From an uncultured Selenomonadales bacterium (GTDB taxonomy: Bacteria > Bacillota > Negativicutes > Selenomonadales > Selenomonadaceae): DNA of 64,000 nucleotides. The position numbers and the translations under genes were made by a program. Under the pieces are notes generated by a model. It was not told where the DNA came from and made no database searches. It worked only from the letters and a program-made list of their open reading frames with translations. The DNA lies in NCBI GenBank assembly GCA_947165295.1, contig CAMUZU010000009.1:1-64000 (forward strand), in the 5' to 3' direction. Below, in pieces: positions 17,121 to 27,223 of the stretch (its first letter is position 1; each line of letters opens with the position of its first letter).

Positions 17121-18470
17121 ATGGCAAGATTATTCGGCACCGACGGCGTGCGCGGCGTCGCCAACACTCAGCTTCAGCCCGAATTGGCTTATCGGCTCGG
17201 TCGTGCGGCGACGATTTATTTCGGTCAACATCTCGACGGCAAGACGCAAATTTTAATCGGGCGCGACACTCGAATCAGCGGCGAAATGTTGGAAGCGGCA
17301 CTTGTTGCGGGCATTTGTTCGGCGGGCGGCAACGCGATACTTGCGGGCATTGTCCCGACGCCGGCGGTCGCTTATCTTGCACGAAAACTTCACGCGGCGG
17401 CCGGAATTGTTATCAGCGCGTCGCACAACCCGTTCCACGACAACGGCATTAAATTTTTCGGCGGCGACGGTTACAAACTTCCAGACAAAGTCGAAGACGA
17501 CATCGAACAAATTGTTCGCGACATCGAAGGCGGCAAAACTTTCAATCGCCCGACGGGTCTTGAAGTCGGGCACATTGAACGTCGACAAAACCTGCTGGAA
17601 GATTATATCGGCTTCGTAATGAGCACGACAGGCGAACGCTTCGACGGCATGAAAATCGTTTTGGATTGCGCAAACGGTGCCGCCTTTAAAGCAATGCCCG
17701 CCGTGCTTGAACGTCTCGGCGCGAACTTGATTTTGATTGGCGACGAACCCAACGGCGTCAACATCAACGACGGCTGCGGCTCAACGCACTTGGACAAATT
17801 GCGGCTCGAAGTTTTGAAGAATCGTGCGGACATCGGCATTGCTCACGACGGCGACGCCGACAGGTGCCTTTGCGTCGACGAACGCGGCGAAATTATCGAC
17901 GGCGATCACATCATGATTATTTGCGCGAAGTTAATGCGCGAAGTCAACGCCTTGCCCGACAAAACCGTCGTGACGACCGTCATGAGCAACATCGGCTTCC
18001 GTCAAGCTTTGTCGGACATGAACTTGGCTTACGAAATTACCGCTGTCGGCGACCGCTACGTCCTCGAAAACATGCGGGCGAACGGTCACAAACTCGGCGG
18101 CGAACAGTCCGGGCACATAATCTTCAGCGACTACTCCACGACGGGCGACGGCTTGATTACCGCGTTGCAAGTCTTGACCGCAATGAAAAAGTTCAACGCC
18201 TCGGCAAGCGAACTCAACGCGCTCATGACGACGTTCCCGCAAGTTCTGATTAATGTCCGCGTCAAAGACAAGTCCGCCGTCGACAATCCCGCCGTCAAAC
18301 TTTCGATTGCCGAAGGTGAGGCGGAACTCGGCGCGTCCGGCAGAATTCTCGTTCGCGCTTCGGGCACGGAGCCGCTGATTCGCGTCATGGCGGAAGGTCC
18401 CGACAAAAATCAGCTCAACCGCATCTGCAACAAAATCGCCGCGGAGGTCGAGAAAGTTGCCTGCGATTGA
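17121..18470 (+). CDS. glmM: phosphoglucosamine mutase
   Basis: 449 residues. It converts glucosamine-6-phosphate to glucosamine-1-phosphate for UDP-GlcNAc, feeding peptidoglycan and lipopolysaccharide. The N-terminus MARLFGTDGVRG is typical; the phosphoserine loop is ISASHNP (Ser101), the metal loop HDGDADR, the sugar loop GGEQSGH and the phosphate-binding end RASGTEP. The start at 17121 has GCGGAGG eight bases upstream; an upstream in-frame start lacks one. Its last 14 bases overlap the next gene, so the two are probably cotranscribed. Confidence 0.97.
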   Translation: MARLFGTDGVRGVANTQLQPELAYRLGRAATIYFGQHLDGKTQILIGRDTRISGEMLEAALVAGICSAGGNAILAGIVPTPAVAYLARKLHAAAGIVISASHNPFHDNGIKFFGGDGYKLPDKVEDDIEQIVRDIEGGKTFNRPTGLEVGHIERRQNLLEDYIGFVMSTTGERFDGMKIVLDCANGAAFKAMPAVLERLGANLILIGDEPNGVNINDGCGSTHLDKLRLEVLKNRADIGIAHDGDADRCLCVDERGEIIDGDHIMIICAKLMREVNALPDKTVVTTVMSNIGFRQALSDMNLAYEITAVGDRYVLENMRANGHKLGGEQSGHIIFSDYSTTGDGLITALQVLTAMKKFNASASELNALMTTFPQVLINVRVKDKSAVDNPAVKLSIAEGEAELGASGRILVRASGTEPLIRVMAEGPDKNQLNRICNKIAAEVEKVACD

Positions 18471-19218
18471 CGCGATAATTTTGGCGACGTTCGGTTCGGC
18501 AGACAACGACGTTCGCAAAATCTTCGACGCGTTGACTTTCGACATCCGACAAAGTTTCCCGACGTTTGAAGTCCGCACGGCGTTTACGTCAAACTTCATG
18601 ATTCGCAAGCTTGCCCGCCGAAATGTTTTCGTGTCGACGGTTGCCGAAGAAATTTCAAACTTGCAACGTGACGGCTTCCGAAAAGTTTTCGTTCTGCCCA
18701 CGCACTTGACCGCGGGCGAAGAATTCGACAACAAAATCAAAATCTGCGCGTCAAGTGACGTTGAAATAATTCCGCCGCTGTTTTCGGATGATTGTTCGAC
18801 GGCGTTTGACCGAAAAGTTTTCGCGACAGTTCTTGACTGTTACCCGCACGCCGCCGACGAAGTTTTGATTTTGGTCGGGCACGGTTCGCCGCACAGACAC
18901 AATCCCGTTTACGAAAGCTTGCAACGTTTGGCGGACGACGACATTTTGATTGGCGTCATTGAGCCGACGGATAGCCCGAATTTCGACGACGTTGTTGCGA
19001 AGTTGCCGCACGCGACGAAAATTTTTCTTGCGCCTCTGCTGTTCAACGGCGGCGTTCACGTCAACGAAGACATTGCCGTCACGTGGCGAAATCACTTGAC
19101 TGCGCTCGGTCATGAAGTCCGCGTGTCCACCGACGGCCTCGGCAAGTTTGAAAGTTTCCGCAACCTTTACGTCGACAAACTCCGCGAGGTGATTGGTCAT
19201 GAACGAACGCAAGATTGA
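18457..19218 (+). CDS. cbiK: CbiK-type anaerobic cobalt chelatase (sirohydrochlorin)
   Basis: 253 residues. The start ILATFGSADNDVRKIFDAL and later RTAFTSNFMIRKLA match the CbiK fold. Candidate metal ligands are the Glu in THLTAGEEFD, His in LVGHGSPH and His in NGGVHVNED. CbiK inserts cobalt into sirohydrochlorin in anaerobic B12 synthesis and is also related to iron chelatases. No signal peptide, so cytoplasmic. It begins with TTG at 18457 after GGAGGTCGAGAAAG and overlaps glmM by 14 bp. No other B12 genes are nearby, so metal and product are less certain than the fold. Confidence 0.8.
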   Translation: MPAIDAIILATFGSADNDVRKIFDALTFDIRQSFPTFEVRTAFTSNFMIRKLARRNVFVSTVAEEISNLQRDGFRKVFVLPTHLTAGEEFDNKIKICASSDVEIIPPLFSDDCSTAFDRKVFATVLDCYPHAADEVLILVGHGSPHRHNPVYESLQRLADDDILIGVIEPTDSPNFDDVVAKLPHATKIFLAPLLFNGGVHVNEDIAVTWRNHLTALGHEVRVSTDGLGKFESFRNLYVDKLREVIGHERTQD

Positions 19219-20752
19219 AATTATCGTGCACGTGACGGACGAAAATTTTTTCACACGATTGGCGGCGTCGTTGGAAAGTGTCCGCGTGCCGAAATATTTT
19301 TCCGTCGAAATTCAACCCGTCACGGGCGACGAAAGATTTTTCGCGTACGAAACCGCACGGTCGGCAAGCGACGCGAAGTACAAAATTTACATCGACGAAC
19401 GGGCGACGGTCACCGACGAAAATTTTCTGCGCGAACTGCTGAAAGTTTTTGCGGACGAGCGAATCGGTCTTGTCGGCACAAGCGGCGCGATTGAGCTGTC
19501 GACGCACGGAATTTCTTTGACGTCCTTCAAGCGCACGGACGAAAATTTTTCGGGTGAAGTTGACGTTGTCGACGGATTTTTTATCGCGACGCAACACGAC
19601 CTGCCGTGGCGCACGGACTTTGCGGATAATTTTTTCGGCGCACAGGCTCATTGCGTCGAATTCAAACGTGCCGGTTACAAAGTCTTCGTGCCGCGTCAAA
19701 ATCGCCCGTGGATTTCGGTTGACGGCGGCGACGTTCAGCTTGACGAAGCGGCGCGTCAAAAATTTCTGGACGAATATTCGGCGGACTTGTTCCCGTTGGT
19801 GAGCGTGATTATCCCGACGTTCAATCGCCCGAAATATTTCCGCGAGGCTCTCGACAGCGCGCTCAATCAAACTTACCGCAACATCGAAGTTTTCATCAGC
19901 GACAATTCGACCGACGACGCCACCGAAAATTTAATTCGCACGTACGACGACGCCCGAATAAAATATTTCCGACACAAAAATTTCAACGCCTCTGACAACT
20001 GGAATTTCGCCCGCAGTTACAACAACCCGAAAGCCGAATTCGTCAACTGGCTCATGGACGACGACAAATTTTATCCGCCGAAGATTGAGCGGATGGTTGA
20101 GGTCATGCGCCGCCGCCCCGACGTTTCACTTGTCACAAGCGTTCGACACGTCATTGACGCCGACGGCAACATCACCGACACAATGCCCGGCACGTTGGAC
20201 AAAAATGTTTTTCAACCCGGCGAAGTCGCGGGCAGGAACTTGCTTTTCACCTGCACGAACGATATCGGCGAACCGACAACCGCGCTGATTCGCAAGTCTT
20301 GTCTTCGCGACGGAGATTTATGTCGCACGGCGGACGAACGCGGCTTTTACCCGCTGATTGACGTGTCGACGTGGTTGCAGGTTTTGTCGTGCGGCAATTT
20401 AATTTGGCTTGCGGAACCGCTGAGCGCATTTCGTTTCCACGCGGGGCAGGCGTCGAATTGGGAAAGCGTCGGCAGTGTCTTTTCGGTTTGTTGGGCGTAT
20501 CTGCTTGAAGTCGAGTGGCGAAATAAATTTTTTTTGCACACAGAAGACGACTTCCGCAAAGCGTTGCTCAAGTCAATCGCGAGCGTGACCGTTCGGCTTT
20601 TGAAGGCGCAGGAGTTAAATTACCGCGACGAAAACATCATCGAACTCGAAAAAGTTTTGTCGGCACTGGCAGCCGCGTTGACCAACGGTTACAAATTAAA
20701 ATTGCCGCCCGCGAAGTTCTTCACACGCGACGACAAAAAAGTTTTCAACTGA
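19199..20752 (+). CDS. glycosyltransferase family 2 protein with StrF-like N-terminal half
   Basis: 517 residues. Residues about 1-190 look like a StrF-type partial glycosyltransferase domain; from about 199 a complete GT2 domain begins (PLVSVIIPTFNRPKYFREAL, then the DxD-like WLMDDDKF). The C-terminal part is helical. No membrane segment is obvious, so it probably works on a lipid-linked or protein acceptor at the cytoplasmic face. The ATG at 19199 follows GAGGTGATTGGTC and overlaps the previous gene by 20 bp. With the epimerase downstream it suggests surface-glycan synthesis. Confidence 0.82.
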   Translation: MNERKIEIIVHVTDENFFTRLAASLESVRVPKYFSVEIQPVTGDERFFAYETARSASDAKYKIYIDERATVTDENFLRELLKVFADERIGLVGTSGAIELSTHGISLTSFKRTDENFSGEVDVVDGFFIATQHDLPWRTDFADNFFGAQAHCVEFKRAGYKVFVPRQNRPWISVDGGDVQLDEAARQKFLDEYSADLFPLVSVIIPTFNRPKYFREALDSALNQTYRNIEVFISDNSTDDATENLIRTYDDARIKYFRHKNFNASDNWNFARSYNNPKAEFVNWLMDDDKFYPPKIERMVEVMRRRPDVSLVTSVRHVIDADGNITDTMPGTLDKNVFQPGEVAGRNLLFTCTNDIGEPTTALIRKSCLRDGDLCRTADERGFYPLIDVSTWLQVLSCGNLIWLAEPLSAFRFHAGQASNWESVGSVFSVCWAYLLEVEWRNKFFLHTEDDFRKALLKSIASVTVRLLKAQELNYRDENIIELEKVLSALAAALTNGYKLKLPPAKFFTRDDKKVFN

Positions 20753-20766
20753 AAGAAGGCCACGAC

Positions 20767-21654
20767 ATGAAAATTCTAATGACGGGCATAACCGGCTTTA
20801 TCGGGCATCATTTGGGCGAACGCTTTATCAACGACGGGCATGAAGTTCACGCGATTGTTCGACCGACATCGAAAGTTCACGAGCTTAGCGAAAATCTGCG
20901 CGCCAACGTCACATTCCACGTCCACGAACCCGACAACACGCTTTTGGACATCGTTACCGACCTTTGCGTCGAAAACAATCGCCCCGACGTCGTCTTTCAC
21001 CTGGCGACGAACTTCAAGACCGCGCACAGGTTTGAGGACATCCAAAGTTTGATTCAAACGAACATCACCTTCGGCACGGAGTTGCTTGACGCAATGGCCG
21101 CCAACAACGTTTACAATTTCGTCAACGCGGGCACCTTCGAGCAGACGATTGACGACAGCTTGAGCCCCGTCAACCTGTACGCGGCGACGAAAGATTGTTT
21201 CGAGGGTATTGTCAAGTTTTACGCGGCGTCACGCAACCTGAAATGCATCGGCCTTCGATTGTCCGACACTTACGGCGCGGACGACAAAAGCGACAGGCTT
21301 CTTGGACGTTTGCGCCACAGTTTCTTGACGAACGAACCGTTGCAGTTGTCTCACGAAGGCAGTTTGGTTGACCTGATTTACATTGACGACGCGGTCGAGG
21401 CGTTCATTGCGGCGGGCAATATCCTTGCGGCGCACAAGTACGATTACTGCGGCAACTACGACGTCGGCGCGGCGCGGCCTTTTTCATTGGTTGAAGTCGT
21501 GCGCACGTTTGAAGACGTCGCAATAAAAAAACTCCCCGTCGAATGGACGGGACGTTACGTTTCGTCGAATCCGCGAGGCGTGCCGAAGTTCTTGCCGAAT
21601 TGGCAACCGATGACAACTTTGCGCGACGGCATCAAAAAATTTTTGGGACGGTGA
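20767..21654 (+). CDS. NAD-dependent epimerase/dehydratase (extended SDR)
   Basis: 295 residues. The Rossmann start MKILMTGITGFIGHHLGERF has the TGxxGxxG motif, and YAATK supplies the catalytic Tyr/Lys pair; FHLATNF is the usual strand-4 segment. These enzymes modify nucleotide sugars. It lies 14 bp after the glycosyltransferase, so the two likely act on the same glycan. The exact sugar cannot be told. Confidence 0.85.
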   Translation: MKILMTGITGFIGHHLGERFINDGHEVHAIVRPTSKVHELSENLRANVTFHVHEPDNTLLDIVTDLCVENNRPDVVFHLATNFKTAHRFEDIQSLIQTNITFGTELLDAMAANNVYNFVNAGTFEQTIDDSLSPVNLYAATKDCFEGIVKFYAASRNLKCIGLRLSDTYGADDKSDRLLGRLRHSFLTNEPLQLSHEGSLVDLIYIDDAVEAFIAAGNILAAHKYDYCGNYDVGAARPFSLVEVVRTFEDVAIKKLPVEWTGRYVSSNPRGVPKFLPNWQPMTTLRDGIKKFLGR

Positions 21655-21659
21655 TTTAC

Positions 21660-22070
21660 ATGCAGTGTCGGCGTTGCGGCAAAGAGCTTGGCTCGTCGCT
21701 CAAGTGCACGTTCTGCGGCTACGAAAACACGCCCGGCAACGTTCGCGAAATGACGCGCACGGAGAGAAATTTTTTCCGCGGCAAAACGATTGACATCAGC
21801 GACGACAGCACTCGCGGCGACGAAAGTTTTCGCGGACAAACTTACGAATCGCGGCGGACTTACGTGAACTTCAACGGCGGCGGATTTTTTTCGCGTGCGA
21901 CAAGTTGGCTTCTGCGCGAATTTTTAAGCGGCAACAAACTCGTGCGCGTTGCCGTGACGCTGATTGTCGTCGCTTTGGCGGCGTTGACGCTGTTTGTCGC
22001 TCTGCCGATAATCTTTGTGCTGTTGGCGGCGGGAATCGTCCTGTTCGCCCTGCTTAACAAATTCAGATGA
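21660..22070 (+). CDS. zinc-ribbon membrane protein of unknown function
   Basis: 136 residues from the ATG at 21660. An N-terminal zinc ribbon (CRRCG...CTFCG) is followed by a polar linker and two adjacent hydrophobic segments (about 93-113 and 115-132). An upstream in-frame start overlaps the epimerase and is unlikely. The stop overlaps the next gene's ATG. Such small zinc-ribbon/membrane proteins are common in Firmicutes without a known role. Confidence 0.7.
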   Translation: MQCRRCGKELGSSLKCTFCGYENTPGNVREMTRTERNFFRGKTIDISDDSTRGDESFRGQTYESRRTYVNFNGGGFFSRATSWLLREFLSGNKLVRVAVTLIVVALAALTLFVALPIIFVLLAAGIVLFALLNKFR

Positions 22071-22417
22071 TGCGCACGGAAAAATTTTTCGTCAACGGGC
22101 ACGAGCTTGACGTTGAACTTGCCGAAAGTTTTTTTGACAGACTGCGCGGGCTGATGTTCCGCAAAACTTTGGACGCGGGACGCGGGCTTTTGCTTGCGCC
22201 GTGCAACAGCGTGCACATGGGCTTCATGCGCTTTTCAATCGACGTTGTGTATCTCGATGAAGATTTTCGCGTCAAAAAGATTGTTCGACACCTGCGCCCG
22301 TGGATTGGCTTCAGCGCGTGTTTCGGAGCTTGGGGCACGTTGGAGCTTGCAAGCGGCGAAGTCAATCGCCTGAACCTTCAAGTCGGACAAAAACTTTCGA
22401 CGGCTTGCGAACATTGA
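22067..22417 (+). CDS. DUF192 family protein
   Basis: 116 residues. The segments FDRLRGLMFRKTL, NSVHMGFMRFSIDVVYLDE and ELASGEVNRLNLQVGQKL are diagnostic of DUF192, a small beta-barrel family of unknown function. Unlike many relatives it has no signal peptide, so it is probably cytoplasmic. It starts at ATG 22067 (or 22070), overlapping the preceding stop. It ends the plus-strand cluster; a palindrome begins right at its stop codon. Confidence 0.85.
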   Translation: MMRTEKFFVNGHELDVELAESFFDRLRGLMFRKTLDAGRGLLLAPCNSVHMGFMRFSIDVVYLDEDFRVKKIVRHLRPWIGFSACFGAWGTLELASGEVNRLNLQVGQKLSTACEH

Positions 22418-22580
22418 GGCCGTCATGGATGACGGCCTCTGCCGACGTGTTTGCGTGATGCAAACTCCGTCGGCCACGCGAGTTGCGGCTTTCGACAACG
22501 TGCGGATACGCGACATTACGCCCCCGCGAGGTGCCTTTTCTTTTTGCTACTTTTTCTTTGGGCAAGCAAAGAAAAAGTAG
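22416..22580 (+). repeat. three-hairpin intergenic repeat, copy A
   Basis: Three near-perfect hairpins in the order H1-H2-H3: a 24-bp palindrome around GGCCGTCATGGATGACGGCC (22416-22439), GCCGACG...CGTCGGC (22441-22474) and CTACTTTTTCTTTG...CAAAGAAAAAGTAG (22547-22580). Related copies lie at 40140, 57989 and 60417. The remaining bases to the tRNA terminator (22581-22683) hold nothing recognisable. Confidence 0.85.
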
Positions 22581-22683
22581 ATGCGACAAACTCGAATTCA
22601 CGAACAAGCCGAATCGAAGCGACGAGCCGACGTGCAACAGTCACAAGCCGCGCCGTCAATCGAAGCGACAACGTTTCGGCAAC

Positions 22684-22716
22684 GAAAAATCCCCTCCCGA
22701 ATTCGGAAGGGGATTT
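22684..22716 (-). terminator. intrinsic terminator after tRNA-Leu
   Basis: On the minus strand AATCCCCTTCC-GAATTC-GGGAGGGGATT pairs into a stem followed by a T run, 14 bp after the tRNA 3' end. Confidence 0.85.
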
Positions 22717-22729
22717 GTTTTTGCAAGTT

Positions 22730-22816
22730 TGGTGCCGAAGGCCGGACTCGAACCGGCACGTAGTTGCCTACGGCAGATTTTGAGTCTGCTGCGTCTGCCA
22801 ATTCCGCCACTTCGGC
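22730..22816 (-). tRNA. tRNA-Leu(CAA)
   Basis: 87 bases including an encoded CCA. Acceptor arms GCCGAAG/CTTCGGC, anticodon stem GCAGA/TCTGC with loop CTCAAAA (anticodon CAA), a long variable arm as in class II tRNAs, and T-arm GCCGGTTCGAGTCCGGC. It follows rpmA by 47 bp in the same direction and is probably on the same transcript, ended by the terminator downstream. Confidence 0.96.
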
Positions 22817-22863
22817 ACGCGTCAAATATTAGCACTACCGTCGACGGATGTCAACAAAAAGTT

Positions 22864-23154
22864 TCAGCCCTGTTCGACGGCGTAAACGCTGATTTTGCGA
22901 CGATAACGACCCATGCGCTCGAACGCGACTTTGCCCGCGATTTTCGCAAACAGCGTGTCGTCCTTGCCGATACCGACGTTGTGGCCGGGGTGAAAGTGCG
23001 TGCCGCGTTGACGAACGAGGATGCTGCCCGCCGTGACGACGGTGCCCGCCTGTTCTTTGACGCCCAAACGTTTCGACTCGCTGTCGCGACCGTTGCGCGT
23101 GGAGCTGACGCCTTTCTTGTGCGCGAAACGTTGCAGATCAAACGTGAATTTCAT
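22864..23154 (-). CDS. rpmA: 50S ribosomal protein L27 with Prp-cleavable N-terminus
   Basis: 96 residues. The body ([20 protein letters not shown]) is canonical L27. It is preceded by the extension [11 protein letters not shown], matching the Firmicutes motif (LNLQFFA in S. aureus) that is removed after the final Ala by the protease Prp; removal is essential there because the exposed residues reach the peptidyl-transferase centre. The ATG overlaps the prp stop (TAATG), so the two are translationally coupled. Confidence 0.97.
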   Translation of the reverse strand: MKFTFDLQRFAHKKGVSSTRNGRDSESKRLGVKEQAGTVVTAGSILVRQRGTHFHPGHNVGIGKDDTLFAKIAGKVAFERMGRYRRKISVYAVEQG

Positions 23155-23897
23155 TATGTGTCACCTCCGAGGGTTTCTGTGACGTTGACAATTTGCGGAG
23201 CAAGCTTTTCGACTTCGCGAAGACCGATAATCATCGTTTGGAAGACGGCTTCGGTCAATTCGTCGGGCGAAGTTTTCAGCGTCATTGCAAGACGGCGCGA
23301 CTTCCACTTGAATTCCAAATCGCGCTTGAGAAAATCTTTGACGCAATAAAACGACGACCGCACGAGTATCCAAATGCTTTCGCTGTAAATCATGAACTCT
23401 TTGAGCGGCTTGGCGTCGCTCTCTTCGACCGAAAAACCGACAACTTTTCCGTCGGCGTTGCGAAAAATGTTTGCGCGGATTCGCACGTCTTCGACTTCGA
23501 CTTTCGGCAACGGCTTGTTCGCGGAAGGAGTCATGTCGTTGATTTTGCTTTGAAGATTTTCTTCCGCTGCCGTGCTGAGCGGAATGACTTTGAGCTTCAA
23601 GTCATTCGGGGCAAGCTTCTTAATCTTGCGCAAACCGATTAGCATTGTTTGGAAGACGGCTTCGGTCAATTCGTCGGGCGGATTCTTCAACTCGACGCCC
23701 AAACCGCCGTGTTCAAAATTCTCTGCGGCAACGTCGCGATTCAGATATTGCCTGATGCCGAGAAACGCCGTTTGCGACAGCATGGAAACTTGCGCGCAGT
23801 GGATGTTGTAGCCGTGAGAGCCGGAGCCCGAATGTCCGCTGAAGACGAAAGCCGCGACTTTGCCGTCGCTGTGCTTGTAAATCTCCGCGACGATCAT
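23154..23897 (-). CDS. prp: tandem Prp-family cysteine protease (one active, one degenerate domain)
   Basis: 247 residues, about twice the usual length (about 110). Domain 1 (1-105) has the Prp catalytic pair His22 (FSGHSGSG) and Cys34 (NIHCAQVS), the same numbers as in S. aureus Prp; the usual Asp31 is Asn here. After a linker, domain 2 (about 135-240) has the same fold pattern but lacks both His and Cys ([11 protein letters not shown]... and IYSESIW). Both halves end in nearly the same block, [15 protein letters not shown], also similar in DNA. Prp removes the L27 extension. It lies between rplU and rpmA, the standard Firmicutes order. Prp is dimeric, so the fusion could act as a pseudo-dimer (inference). 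Confidence 0.9.
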   Translation of the reverse strand: MIVAEIYKHSDGKVAAFVFSGHSGSGSHGYNIHCAQVSMLSQTAFLGIRQYLNRDVAAENFEHGGLGVELKNPPDELTEAVFQTMLIGLRKIKKLAPNDLKLKVIPLSTAAEENLQSKINDMTPSANKPLPKVEVEDVRIRANIFRNADGKVVGFSVEESDAKPLKEFMIYSESIWILVRSSFYCVKDFLKRDLEFKWKSRRLAMTLKTSPDELTEAVFQTMIIGLREVEKLAPQIVNVTETLGGDT

Positions 23898-23900
23898 TGC

Positions 23901-24212
23901 TTAAGCCTCGATTTTGTCGACTTTGACTTTCGTGAACGGCTGGCGATGACCTTGACGGCGACGGTAATTGGTCTTGTGGCGATACTTGAGGATGCGAATT
24001 TTGGGGCCTTTGCCGACCTTGACGACGGTGGCGGTGACCTTCGCGCCTTTGACGAACGGGCGACCGACTTTCAAGTCCGCGCCTTCGCCGACAGCCAAAA
24101 CTTCCTCGAACGTGACCGAATCACCTTCGGCGGCGTCGAGCTTCTCAATGATAATCTCGCTGCCTTCGGCGACTTTGTACTGTTTGCCGCCGGTTTTGAT
24201 GATTGCGTACAA
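23901..24212 (-). CDS. rplU: 50S ribosomal protein L21
   Basis: 103 residues from the TTG at 24212, giving the canonical [14 protein letters not shown] start. AGAGG lies 8 bases before this TTG. An in-frame GTG nine bases upstream would add three residues but has no ribosome site. [20 protein letters not shown] is the conserved C-terminal RNA-binding block. First gene of the rplU-prp-rpmA operon, with a good promoter at 24293-24321. Confidence 0.96.
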   Translation of the reverse strand: MYAIIKTGGKQYKVAEGSEIIIEKLDAAEGDSVTFEEVLAVGEGADLKVGRPFVKGAKVTATVVKVGKGPKIRILKYRHKTNYRRRQGHRQPFTKVKVDKIEA

Positions 24213-24292
24213 CCTTAACACCTCTCTTGGATGAACTCGCCGACTTTGGTACGGAACGCGTCCGATTTAAAACCTCGTCGAGCGGCGCGAAT

Positions 24293-24321
24293 AAGATAGC
24301 AGAAAAAGTTTCGCCCGTCAA
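24293..24321 (-). promoter_or_regulatory. sigma-70-type promoter for rplU-prp-rpmA
   Basis: On the minus strand TTGACG and TATCTT are separated by 17 bp, about 80 bp upstream of the rplU start. Confidence 0.65.
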
Positions 24322-24350
24322 CGCGTCGGGAAAATTTTCGTGCGCGACCG

Positions 24351-24378
24351 TTGTCAAATCGCCGTGAATGGTTAAATT
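24351..24378 (+). promoter_or_regulatory. candidate promoter of the small RTX gene
   Basis: TTGTCA and TAAATT are spaced 16 bp, 54 bp before the ATG at 24433. A similar pair (TTGTCA, 16 bp, TTAAAT) precedes the giant RTX gene at 27129, which suggests shared control. Confidence 0.4.
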
Positions 24379-24432
24379 TGTGTCAGCAGTTCACGATGTT
24401 TCACAGGGATTCATTCGGAAGGAGCGATCTTT

Positions 24433-24927
24433 ATGGCGACAACTTTGAAGGGCAAAGCGGGCAACGACACGCTCACCGGCGGCGACGACGTGATTATCGG
24501 CTTCGGCTCAAGTTCGTTGACGGTTGATGAACTTCCGAACGTCGACAGCTCCGCGACCACGGCGAAAGTCACGCTCAACGCGGACACGACAAGTTACACG
24601 GCTTCGACTTCAATGTTGACGATTGACGGCGGACTTGTCAGCGGCGCGATTGAAATTGTCGGCAACGCGAAGGCGAACAAAATTTTCGCGGGCGACTTCG
24701 GCTCCACGCTCAACGGCGGCGGCGGCAACGATGTCATCTATAATTTCGGCGACGAAGATGCGCTTCAAATCGTCGGCAACTTTACGGCGTCTGTTGTCGG
24801 CGAAGATGTCACGTTTAAAGTCGGCTCGACTGCCAATGCAATTACGCTCAAAGACTTCACGGCGACGACGTTCAACGTCAACGGCGACGAATACACAATC
24901 AGCGAAGGTTCGTTCACGAAGAAATAA
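24433..24927 (+). CDS. small RTX-like protein, apparent deletion derivative of the giant RTX protein
   Basis: 164 residues with GGAGCGATCTTT before the ATG. All of its segments occur in the last 750 residues of the giant RTX protein (27224-35911): KAGNDTLTGGDD, DDVIIGFGSSSLT, NVDSSATTAKVTLN, then the whole C-terminus with ANKIFAGDFGSTLNGGGG, DVIY.FG.EDALQIVG and TFNVNGD. The order shows three internal junctions, each at a short shared word, so it looks like a paralogue shrunk by recombination between repeats. It has no signal peptide and no FNLQRFA start; C-terminal type I secretion is plausible. Confidence 0.8.
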   Translation: MATTLKGKAGNDTLTGGDDVIIGFGSSSLTVDELPNVDSSATTAKVTLNADTTSYTASTSMLTIDGGLVSGAIEIVGNAKANKIFAGDFGSTLNGGGGNDVIYNFGDEDALQIVGNFTASVVGEDVTFKVGSTANAITLKDFTATTFNVNGDEYTISEGSFTKK

Positions 24928-27057
<2,130 letters not shown>

Positions 27058-27068
27058 ACAAAATTTTT

Positions 27069-27096
27069 CCCGTCGACGACTCGGCGGGTTTTTTTT
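27069..27096 (+). terminator. intrinsic terminator after gyrB
   Basis: CCCGTC...GGCGGG stem followed by eight T, 12 bp after the stop codon. Confidence 0.85.
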
Positions 27097-27128
27097 GTGC
27101 TCGTCGACGACGTAAAAGTTGATACTAT

Positions 27129-27156
27129 TTGTCACATTTTAATCACTTGTTTAAAT
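27129..27156 (+). promoter_or_regulatory. candidate promoter of the giant RTX gene
   Basis: TTGTCA, 16 bp, TTAAAT, about 68 bp upstream of the ATG; it resembles the site before the small RTX gene. Confidence 0.4.
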
Positions 27157-27223
27157 GTCAAAAGTGCAGTATCGTATCCGCAACATTCGGCGACAATTTT
27201 TTTCTGCGAAGGAGCGGATTTTT

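Noticed and set aside
22598-22825. Small minus-strand open frame with AEVAELADAADSKSA
   Set aside because: This is the well-known false translation of a tRNA-Leu gene; the tRNA at 22730-22816 explains it.
23154-23897. Frameshifted or two-gene reading of the double-length prp
   Set aside because: The frame is continuous and the two halves are joined by a normal polar linker, so it is one gene as given.
27155-27223. Earlier start of the giant RTX protein
   Set aside because: No ribosome site there; the upstream part overlaps the likely promoter, and the motif-bearing start at 27224 has a clear GGAG.
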